Below, piece after piece: positions 22,228 to 33,600 of a DNA stretch of 64,000 nucleotides; the first letter of the stretch is position 1; each line of letters opens with the position of its first letter. Location of the stretch: assembly GCA_963921425.1 (NCBI GenBank), contig OY992836.1, forward strand, positions 5,533,825 to 5,597,824, written 5' to 3'. The notes beneath the pieces were generated by a model, which saw only the letters and a program-made list of their open reading frames with translations, was not told where the DNA came from and searched no databases. This DNA is from Dryas octopetala (Eukaryota; Streptophyta; Magnoliopsida; Rosales; Rosaceae). The position numbers and the translations under genes were made by a program.

Positions 22228-25039
22228 ATGAGTTGGTTTAGAGACCCATTAATCAGAGTTTCAAGCTTTCTATGTGTGTTCCTTCTCTTAGCTATCCTCA
22301 AGATCTTTCACAAAATATGGTGGACTCCAAGTCGTATACAGAAGCTGATGGCTTTGCAGGGAATCAAAGGCCCTTCTTACAGACTTATCCATGGAAACAC
22401 CAAAGAAATCTCCAACATGCAAAAGGAAGCCTTGAGCAGGCCCAAAAATTTGTCACATGACGTATTTTCTGTAATTGTACCACATATTCACTCATGGACC
22501 AAAATATATGGTAACAAATTAAAATCATATATAGTTTTTAATTTTTTATATCTTCATTAGATTCCAAGATATATAAATTAATTTTGGTCATTAATTTTTT
22601 TGTAATAGGGAAGAATTATCTTCAATGGTATGGTTGTCAAGCTCAGTTGGTTGTTACGGAACCTGAGTTGTGCAAGGAGATACTGAATAACAAAGATAGT
22701 GCTTTTCCGAAAAGCAACCCCCAAAGCTATCTGATGAAGAAGCTATTAGGAGATGGCCTTTTGACAACACCCGGCGGTGAAAAATGGGCAAAATTGAGAA
22801 AGTTGGCTAACCATGCTTTCCATGGAGAGAGCTTAAAAGTAAGTTCTTTCTTACACTAGTTACTGGTTAGTAATTCTTTCAAATTAAGATGCTTAATTAT
22901 GTAGTTTGCAACTGATGGTTTTGTTTTATACTATTACTAGAGTATGATTCCAGAAATGATAGCTAGTGCTGAGACGATGCTAGAAAGGTGGGAAAATCAT
23001 GAAGGCATAGAGATTGAGGTGTTTGAAGAATTTAGGTTGCTGACTTCAGAAGTGATTTCCAGGACAGCATTTGGCAGCAGCTACTTAGAAGGGAAAATCA
23101 TTTTTGAGATGTTGATGAAGTTAACCTTCTTAACATTCAAAAATGCTTACAAAGTCAGGTTTCCTGGCATCAGGTAACTTCCATTTTATCTCTGTTGAAG
23201 TGTTGATTGAGATTCCTCTTGATAGATGATGCCATATCCCAATAAAAATGGAAAATTTTGAAAACTAGCCATTTCTAGTTGGAAAATGCTAGGGGGACCA
23301 TGTCCTTGTACCACATTTATGGTACCACATGATGTGGCTTCCTAGACACCCTTGATCTCTTCTCCTCTCTTCTTCTCTCTCTTTAGACTAGGAAGCCACA
23401 TCATGTGGTACAATGACATGGTCTCCCTAGCATTACCCTTTCTAGTTTGCATTAAAGACTTATATATATACAGAAATGATCACTCGTTCACTATAGAGCG
23501 GGGAATTCCCCGCTCACCACAAAGCGGGGAATTCAATGATCAAGATCGTCTATTTTTTAGGTCCATCCTTAAGGGTCGTCCATGTAAAAAATCAGCTAAA
23601 TCGATAATTGTTTGGTTCTCCAAACTTTGCAGACAAATACAATTCGTCAGATAAGGTTGAAATGATGTTGACAGTAATACACTAGCTAAACAGTTTCCGA
23701 TTTGGCTGATTTTTTTCAAGGGTAATCTTTGAATGATGCTCTAAAATATGGACGGTTCCGATCATTGAAATTCGTTGCTGAGTGGTTAGATGAGCGGAGA
23801 ATTCTCTGCACTATGGTGAGCGAGTGATCGTTACTGTATATATATCCATTTCTCTTTAGACTTTTATAGTTCTAGTCAGTTTTCAACTAGTACTTGAACC
23901 CTGTCGAGTAGTGCTGAAGTGCTACTCGAGGAGAGCTCGAACACAATTCAAGGGTTTAATTTCTAAAAATATAAAAAAATGAAAGTTGACACAATTTTTG
24001 GTTAGTTTTTCAAAATTTCCAATATAAAGAATATTCCACATGTTGGCTTCTGATGGCTTTAAATCATATTGAATGTTGGATAATACATCTGTCATCTAGT
24101 TTTTCACTCAATATATATTACATGCAGTAAGTTCCTTAAAACCAGCGTTGAGATAGAATCAGAGAAGCTTGAGAAAGGACTACGCGACTCCATAATAGAG
24201 ATTGTCAAGAAAAGAGAAAGGGAGGCAATGGCAGGAGAAGAAAACAGCTTTGGGAGTGACTTTCTTGGATTACTTTTAAAAGCTCATCATGATGGCGACG
24301 AAAGCCAGAGGATTTCGCTGGACAATTTGGTCGATGAGTGCAAGACATTTTACTCGGCAGGACACGAAACCACTGCAAGTTTCCTGACTTGGACTGTGTT
24401 TCTTTTGGCACACCATGCTGATTGGCAAGAGGAAGCAAGAAAGGAGGTCCTGCAAGTATTTGGCAAACACACTCCAAGCACTGATGGCATTGCCAAACTT
24501 AAAACAGTAAGCAATTATAAGTCTAAGATATCAACTCGATCGATGATGCATGATTTGTTCTCTGTATGTGTTTGTTTTTCATTTGTATATATGCATGCAT
24601 GCAGATGAGTATGATCATCAATGAGTCTCTGAGGTTATATACTCCTATTCCTTCTGTTGTTAAAAGAAAAGTTGAAAGGGAAGTGAGAGTGGGAAGCCTC
24701 ATTCTTCCTGCGAATCTCGAACTGGTCATCCCAATTATAGCACTCAACTATGATCCTGATTTATGGGGAGAAGACGTGCAACTTTTCAAACCAGATCGAT
24801 TTGCACAAGGGGTGGCTCAAGCTACAAAGAATAACATCATAGCCGCATTCTTGCCCTTTGGATTGGGACCTCGAATTTGTGTGGGCTTGAACTTTGCAAC
24901 CACTGAAGCAAAGATTGCTCTCTCAATGATTCTTCAACGCTATGCCTTCACCCTTTCCCCGGGTTATATTCACTCGCCCTCTCCGGCTGTTACCACTCGC
25001 CCCCAACATGGAGTTCAAGTAGTTCTACACTCTCTTTGA
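22228..25039 (+). CDS. Cytochrome P450, CYP72 clan, CYP749A-like
   Basis: Five exons: 22228-22510, 22609-22838, 22941-23173, 24128-24506 and 24605-25039. Together they give 1560 bp and 519 aa, with GT-AG sites and phases that close. The protein is a haem monooxygenase anchored in the ER by an N-terminal hydrophobic segment (about residues 8-27). The I-helix oxygen-binding motif is AGHETT (326-331). The K-helix ExxR is ESLR (382-385), the PERF-type motif is FKPDRF (436-441), and the haem loop is FGLGPRICVG (460-469) with C467 as the iron ligand. IHSW, NHAFHGESLK, FGSSYLEG and KLEKGLRDSI are typical of CYP749A members. The start ATG is the one preceding the membrane anchor. The substrate is unknown. 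Intron 3 is enlarged by two transposable elements. All key residues are present, so the gene appears intact. Confidence 0.95.
23281..23438. mobile_element. Mutator-type MITE in P450 intron 3
   Basis: 158-bp palindromic element. The TIRs are GGAAAATGCTAGGGGGACCA on the left and GGGTAATGCTAGGGAGACCA on the right (reverse complement). The arms continue through TACCACATGATGTGGC on both sides. It is flanked by a perfect 9-bp direct repeat TTTCTAGTT (23272-23280 and 23439-23447), as expected of Mutator-like elements. It lies wholly in an intron and leaves the splice sites intact. Confidence 0.9.
23471..23836. mobile_element. (TA)n-bounded foldback element, copy D, in P450 intron 3
   Basis: 366-bp inverted-repeat element between TATATATATA (23461-23470) and TATATATAT (from 23837). 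The ends are CAGAAATGATCACTCGTTCA and, reverse-complemented, CAGTAACGATCACTCGCTCA. Inner arms carry AATCAGCTAAATCG / AATCAGCCAAATCGGAAA, related to copies A-C. An extra local palindrome, GCGGGGAATTCCCCGC, lies at about 23498-23513. Confidence 0.85.
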
Positions 25040-27648
25040 AATTTCAGAGCCCCAGTGCAGTATATATATCATAACAAAATATTCAAAAATATTGTTCTGG
25101 TATGTATCAATATCATAAATCAATTTTACCTTGTGCAAAATTACTATATATATAGACGAAAAGAATCATATGGTCTTTTTTTTTTGTGAGCAATCATTTG
25201 GTCTATTTGTTAAAAGCAAACTATTGATAAGGCCTTGATAAACTTATCACTGACTAATAAACTTTCGTATGGTACTTATTATTAGATTAGGACAATTAAT
25301 ATGGTTTTTTTTTTAACTCCTAACTCCCTTATGATGTCCACGTGCTCTGATTTCAAATGACCAAGTAGTTAATTTTAGTGAATTTTGGAAGAATATACTA
25401 TTTTTATTTTTTTGTTAAGATATGTGTTTTTAAGTACAGTTGCAGTTTCAATATCATTAAATGCAATGTAATATATTGTTTTGTAGCGTTCTGATTCTTT
25501 TAGAAGTTTCTTATATCTTTGTGGTGATCTTGAAGAGTTTATGACATATTTTTGTAGTTTCTCTTATTGTGGGTAAGTTCGAATAAGTTGGATTTTGGTC
25601 ATTGTGTGCGGTGCAACGAGATACTGCTATTCAGTTGAATATTTGATACTTTTGTGCTATGTTGTGTAACTTTAAACATGTTTGGATTTTGGTATTTTGT
25701 TCCTGGTGTGTAGCCATTTTGCTAGATCTATTGATTTGAGATTTGTAGAGCTATTCACATTTTATGCTTCTTGTTGAAATGTCAATTTGGTTTTGTATAT
25801 CTGTCTTTTCTGTGCAGTTGCCCATTGTTGCTTTATATATATAGGTTTTGTCGAATTTGTCCTAACATTGCAAACGACATAAAACACAAGGACCGAATTG
25901 ATAAAATTTTAAAACACAAGGGCCAATTGTGATTTCAGGCCAAAACATAGGGACAAAAAATTGTAGCTTACCCTAATTTGTGGATTACTACTATAGCTTT
26001 TCTTTTTCAAGTGGAGGACATCTACATTGGTAAGAGAAATACCACTACACCAATAATTTTTTTTTTCCCGGTTTTGCAACAACTCTAATTGGTATTACTG
26101 CTATAGTTAACCCAGTCATATTTATGCAAATGTTTTTGTCTTTTTTTTTACACATACATGTGAAAAATTAATGGGCTTCTATATAGGGCCCTAAACTACA
26201 ACTTCTAGCAGTAAATCAGATTTGTTTCCCTATTTAAAATTAAGTCCATCATATAATTTATTTGGGGACTGCTAGGGTACCTCTGGTGCCCCAATTGAGT
26301 CTCAATTGTGCCTCAATGACATGTAATTTTATATTAACTTAAATATTTAATTTTATTAAACACATGTCATAATCCACTTGCCACATAAGCTTTATCAAAG
26401 ATTAGTTCAACCTTTTTAATAAATTTATAAAACTTCTTGTATTTATTTAATTGACTTTAACTAATTTTCCAAATAATCAATACACTAATACAATATACAA
26501 AGTACAAGAAAAATGATTCACATATACAAACCATGTTATTGAGTACCGAATCGATTCTATTGCAAAGCTGCTTACTAGGCACGAATCAATCAACAAATCA
26601 ATGCCAATCAACATGCCAAGAAAAACTTGGAAAAATAAATATTTTCAGATTGATCAGCATTCATTCGGCGGTTAAAATTTTGAGTTTAAGTTTTAGGTGG
26701 ATTAAAATTTTGAGTTTAAGTTCCAAGCTCTAAAACGGTAAAACCAGGATTCTACACCAAAATAAAATGCTTGTTGATCAATTATCATTTCAAAGTGGAC
26801 TGGAATAAAATATATTGAGAATAATTTTTTCTGTCAGATAATTGTGTAATTGAGTTTTTACATTAACTAAAAAAAACCATTTCAGCACTCTTCCGCCCAT
26901 AGTGCAACAAAGTCAAAAACATTGGCGGATTATCATTTAACCCAGTTTGGAGGTAAAGGAAATGCTTCATCCACTAAAATCAATAATTTGGAATTTAAGA
27001 TTTTCATGCCAGACTCATCATTCCTGCAATTAGTGTCCAGAAGGGCAATCTATAAAGGATTTTGAAATTTATAATTAAATTTAAATAATTCAACTTGCAA
27101 AAGTGAACTAATTCAACAAAATTGATGAGGTGGATATTTCTTACTCCACTATTTTAAGAAAATCAGAGCTGCTATTAATGGAGATTTTATCCACTATACA
27201 ATATCCAAACTGCCACACTTCACAACTAGCCACAATATTTGTTTTGGAAAATATCATACATAACTAAAAGTAAGGAAAATACAATGTCTGGCATTATCAA
27301 AATTTGTGGCATTATCAAGGGACTTCAAAAAACTAAAAGAAAAGAATACACACGTAAACAAACGACCTAGTTAGATCATCACCTCCAAAGGCAACTTATG
27401 CAAGTAGAGCCAGAGAAAATGTTAGGCAGTAAAATAGAATCTGTGAAGAACGCCCTCAACATTCATTTACCCTGCTGGCCATACAAGTCTTCTGGAAGAG
27501 GTGGCATGGCCTACGACTGATCCTTTCGAAAACAAGGCCCAATGTAAATACGTAAAGTAAAAGGGGAAAAGGAAAAGATTATGAGAACAATGTTAACCCT
27601 AATTGACCAGTGCTGTGAAATAGTTTAAATTATCTATTGAACATCAGC
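25040..27648. other. Intergenic region between the convergent P450 and CLPTM1-like genes
   Basis: Holds the 3' ends of both genes. The part just right of the P450 stop is its 3' UTR; the part just left of 27649 is the 3' UTR of the minus-strand gene. The rest is AT-rich with T- and A-runs. A GGGGACTGCTAGGGTACCTC segment near 26265-26284 looks like a transposon end, but I see no partner. Confidence 0.45.
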
Positions 27649-30600
27649 TTAGTTGGTTTTCTTCTCTTCCTCTTTAACAGCACCGTCATCTGCACCATCT
27701 GTGACCTGATCGTCACCACTGAAACCAAATTCATTTACTCGTTTTTTGTCCACTGGATAGATCCATCTCTGGTATACGTATATCAGAAATATGACATCTG
27801 GCAAGCAAGAAGAATGAAAATCAGAAATTAAAGGGGGGAATAAAGATGCAAACAAAACTATATGGACACAAACCAACACATATGCTCAGACAGAACAAAT
27901 AGAACAGAGTAACCACTACTAGTTTCAGATTAGCCTTTAGAATATGATACAGATACTTATAGTGCATAAAACTGTAACATGATAACCACTAGGCTGACAG
28001 GCCTAATACCAACTTCTCCTCTAGAGAAAGTCCTAGGCTCAACAAGGGGAGAACCCAAGAAAGACACTAGCCCAAGTTTTGCAGCTCAATAGCATTGCTT
28101 ACCAAAGGGAAAACCAGAACAAAAGGAAAAATCATCATATGACTAAACTATATACACACTGCCTCCCAAACTAGTAGATTATTGGCTGTTCGACGATTCT
28201 CACTTCAACGTAGTGCCACCACACACTCTGAGAATTAGTTTAATTATGAGCTAGGTCATGGGCTGAAACATCAAAGTATGATTTTGGGCAACCACTGTGA
28301 TTTATCAACCAACTCATTCAAATTTGAATGAGGTAGCACTTCCAACCCCAAAATACATACAAATTGTGGTATATGACTACTAAGGAAAATAAAATAAGAG
28401 CATTGCTACACTCACCAAATTTGTTTACAAAATTCTGTTAACCAAATGAAGTGGCAGTGTTTCATTTGTTAAAATTTGGGCCCATTTTGGACCTTATTAA
28501 TTTCTAACAAGATACAGACATGGCGACATGTATAGAGACACATCATTTGGTTAACAAATTTGGTGAGTCTAACATTATTGATAAAATAAACTAAATAAAT
28601 GTTTGAATTATATCTCACCATCACGGAAGACAGAAAGGCGATGTAGCAGTGGCATTTTTATGACAAAGGCAAATAGATCATCAATGATGGTGTTGAGGAA
28701 CTTGTAAGTCATCTGCCTCCAGGGTAGATGAGCCACCGACTTCAGCTTATAGTTAATGAACAATTGAGGGCACATCATAATAAAACCTGCAATGACAATA
28801 TATTCAAAACAGAGGACAAAAATTATCAAATTTTTACCACAAATAAATATTGATGGCCCAGTAAATATAACATAGGAAGATTGACATTTATGTATTATGA
28901 ATCCTTGAGAAATCGATTAAATCTGAGGTTACCAAGGTAAAAGAAAACAGTATACACAGAAAAATAGCAATAGATATGACAATACCAATAGTTTAGACTT
29001 TAGGACAAAGAAAGAGTACTAATTTAATTCTCACCACAAAATCTTGATTATGCTCAGCAGCATCTGTCTATATACCATGTAGAAATTGAAGAAATGAAAC
29101 AACACTTTCTGACAAGAATGAAAGTGCGACAGAAAATTGAGAGGAAACCAAGAACTGAACTGATATTTTTCTCATTAACTTGATAATGAACCATTACAGC
29201 TGATAACTAACAAGGTTAACAAACCAACAACTGCCAATTGAAGGCTACCTAGCTCAGTTGTTTACAGCTGTCATTTAGACGACTTCTACTTGCTTATATA
29301 TGCTGAGATATTGTGATTTTTCTTCATTTTAAGGTTTCAGGTTAAAGAAAAAGGGATCCAAACATATAAAGTTATCCTAAATTACAGTTATAAAGAAATG
29401 TTCAGCCTAAGTGAGGCTTATATGCCCTTTCAGACAACCATAAAAAAAAAAAATAATAAAAAAATAATAACTGAAATGGTTTGAAACTATAAAAATAAGC
29501 AGAATTAGTATAATAAAATGGGTGGAACTAAGAACTTACCAAACATGTAGACACAGCTTGTGAGTGAAGAGAGAATCCAAGAATACCAGCTCTTGTGCCG
29601 CTCATACTTAAGTGAGTAAATAGAGGAGCATGCAACAAGGAGAAAAAGCACGTATGACAAATACTTCATTGCTAAATCATCATATTCCTTTGTCTTATTC
29701 CCTGCATATGACTCGCGGTCTCGGAACCTCAACATAGGTATCCTCCCAGTTCTATCAATCTGGACATGGAAAAAGACACAAATGTGGTAATCTTGTGAAA
29801 AAATGTAAGCTAGAGATCAGGATAATTTTTTTAAATGGCTGTCATGTCAGTGAGTCTAAAATATGCATAGTTTTAAACATTAACAATTAACAGCATAATG
29901 CAACATGTGGTATGGGTGAATGCTAGAACCATTTACCCAATCAACCTATATTCCTTCTTATTAGGTTGCCAATGGCTAAGCCTCCATTTTTTAATCTCTC
30001 AACAATATCCCAATTAGTTAGGTGATCCTTTCTACTCTCATCGCGTCCTTCCCATAGAAAATCCCTCATTAATTTCTCAGTCCCCCTAGAATCCTTGTTA
30101 CGCAATCTAGAAAGAGACATGAAATATGTAGGAAGGCTACTCAATACCAACTAGATTAAAGTAAGCCTCCTCCCTAGAAAGACATCCTTTCTTCCATCAT
30201 ATACCCTTCTACTCACTCTTTCCAAGACTTTTGAGCATATAACTCCAAAGTTGATTTCAAAAAAAAAAAAAAAACATATAACTCCAAAAGAGATGTTAAT
30301 AAGTCCAGAAAAAAATGAGAATGAGAAATAAAAGGCAAAACAAAGGGTGGAAGCATATTTGGCCCAATATTTATGTGGAAAATTATTCAACAATCTTTAT
30401 GTGGCAGTTTGCAAACTATATGATACCTCTATGTGCATGGCTTTCCCAATTTTCCAAAACTCAATGCAGCAGCCAACTCCAGAACTTGCAAGTATCATCC
30501 ACGAAGTTTCATTGTCAAGTAGATAGAGGAAGACGATGAGCTGACATATGAAGCTCACAATAACAGACTTTGCAGACAGTCCTTCCATAGACTTATTTTT

Positions 30601-33600
30601 GTTCCAAAATTGAATATCTGCGGAGAAAGAATTAGACTAATAAGCCATCACATATTTCTCAATATGTTCTATGAATAGATAAAACATTTAAAAAAACTGA
30701 AGGAATAATCACTCACCATTCTTGAATGCCAAAAAGTCAAAAAATGAATGAAGTATAGAAACAACCATTGTGATTCCCAGGAGGTAAGGATTTCCTTCCA
30801 AGAATACTCTCTGACAAAATATAAATCAATTAACAATTCAATAAAAAATAAAAACAATAATTATTAATTTTTGTATATAGGTGCTAAAAGCAGCAACAAG
30901 AATGACAAACAACGAAAATCCACTGGAAAAACACATTACAATAACAGAATGAAGCATATGTTAGCCTTCCTTTTGTTTACTCTCTTCATCATGAGTATTA
31001 TACAAGATTTATGATCTGGGAAGCACTGTGTAAAATTGGTAAATTATTGAGATCACCTATTACCTATAGCAGAGACGAGATAAGACTATTTATTGAACGG
31101 ATCTCTATCAGGTATCTTTTAGGTAACTTCGCACTAATGATTTGATCATTTGATTGTCCAAGAATGCTTATATTATTCATTATATTATATAATATCTACA
31201 TATTTTATTATTATTTTTTTGAACTCTCCAATACTTGAAATGTAGTCTCATAATTTAATTTACCAAATTTCAATTGAAAATTAGAATTGTAGAAATAATT
31301 ATTACAGGAAAATGCCAGAAAATCTCCTTCAGTAATAGAAATAAGCAATACCTTGAGTTCATCAGCCTCACCCTCAATCATGCTTCCATAACTACGGTGA
31401 ATCTGGAAGGACTGATCAATCTGCAGGAATAGTTGCCATTTGGTCGTGCTTATAGGACCTACCTCCAGATTAAGTGGCAATTCTTTCACTGTCTCATTAA
31501 TTGGTATCAACTTATCACGAAGTAACCAAAATTCATTGAAGAAAACGGTAGGGAAGTAGTTCCCAGTACTAGGCTCAACATTCAAGTCTGCAAAGCTAAA
31601 GTTAAGAAACCCAAAGCTCCACGTTTAGTCTGTTTACCTCAGAAGCCCCACATTTTAGTAATATGGAGGCTCCGGTCAAATTACTTCTTGCCATAACAAC
31701 CAAAAGAAAATGGAGACAAAGGACTGTAAGAATTCCTCAACATACATATCGAAAATCACATATTCCCTATAGAAATTTTTTTAAAAGAAATATCAAAATG
31801 TTGAGAAGGATACAAGGTGCAATATTAGGTGGAACAGCATTATGAGGGTATCTGTGAAAAGAAAAAAGGTAAGAATTAGAAAATTAATTCAAAAAAATGC
31901 TTGTAGCATGGGAAAAAGAAAAATCTAGTAATGAGCAAGCATTTTTTCTCTTTGCAACCCAATGACACAAGTTGCATACAGCAACACAGTCTCTAAGAAT
32001 TATTAGGGCAAACTAGCCATTGCACAAAGGAAAAACAATTTCATCTTGACTTTCCGTGTTGCTATTTATAGTTATATCCAAAGCTTTGGACTGAAGATAA
32101 GGCCGCATATCACCAAGACCATATATGCTTCCAAATCAATATTCTAAAAAAGATGAAATTTCACTTTTCATCCCTGTAGTTTACTCAACAAACATACTTT
32201 TATAGAATTCTAACCATGTCAAATTGGTCCAAATCAGACATTCTGTCCCTTATTAATGGAACAACCATGAGCCGTCAATTTTTATCTGCCAAATTACTCC
32301 TGTCCTTATAGTTTGGCCTTGATTCAGCTTTAGTCTCTATAGTTTGACCCCAATTATACTTAGTTGAGTGACTCATGTGTTTAGTCAAAGTTGAGTGACT
32401 CATGTGTTCAGTCAGCTTGTGTTTTACCAACAAAATTGACAGAATGTCTGATTTCAACCAATGTGACATGGTTAAAAACCTACAAGGACATGTTTGTTGA
32501 GTTTTAAACCATGCAAATACAATCTACAATTGCAATATTATGAAATCCAAAAATTTTCTTAAATCATGAGATTCAATAGAAATAAAAAATGATAATAAAA
32601 CAGAACCACTAAACCCAATGAGAAGTAGTATAGGCAAATATATATAAAGGAAAAAAGCATGACTGTCTACAACTATAATATAAATTGCATATTCCATAAA
32701 AGCACTTGGTAAGATTTTTAATTAGGGCAATATCATCGATACACACAAATATTAGAGCTCATAGCGCTTGCAAATACAAACACACAAAGAAATGGGGAAA
32801 AACTAACTTTTTCGCTATCCATTTTCTTCCCAATCATATAGTATTTTTTTATGCAACAAAAGTAGTGACCCTTATTTTTCTCCTTATCCCCAAATATGGG
32901 CAGCAAAAGTCCCTCCTAAAGTTCGAGTTTTTGTTTGGTTGGTGGCTCTTGGGAGGGTTAACATTGTGATCTTGTTCAAAGGAGGAGGCCCTTTAGCTAT
33001 TTTCACCTCAATGGTGCATTCTATGTAAAGCGGGGGAGGAGTGGGGACCATGTTTTCCTTCATTGCTCTTACTCTTTACAATTGTGGTGGAAGTTGTTTA
33101 GGGAGGTTGGTGCTTCATGGGTAATACCACAAAATTGTTCTGAGCTTTTGGGTACCTGCTTTCAGGCCTTAGGGAAGGGGAAAAAAGCAACCTATGGAGA
33201 TGCTTGGTGCTGGCTGTTTTTTGGGTTTTATGGATGGAGCGCAATAGAAGAATTTTCGATGATTATAAGGGGGTTGAAGTGGAAGTTCTTTGGGAGTGAG
33301 CGAAATTCTAGGCTGATTTTTGGGCACACTCTATATCTTCTATTATGCTGAACGTGTTAGCTGTTGTGCAGTGAGACTAGTTGTGGGGCGATGTCTTGGG
33401 TTTTTTCCTATCTGAGATCAGTTTTGTTTTTTATTTTTATTTTTTTCTTTATAAGTTTGTGGATTCCTGATCCACTCTGTGTTTTTTTTTTTTTTTCACT
33501 TTTTATTTTTAATAAAAGTTCTCGTTTCTTCTCAAAAAAAAAAAAAAATTATGCTTGTTGAGTGAAGATGATATTTATCATTGATATCCAGTGCTTTGAA

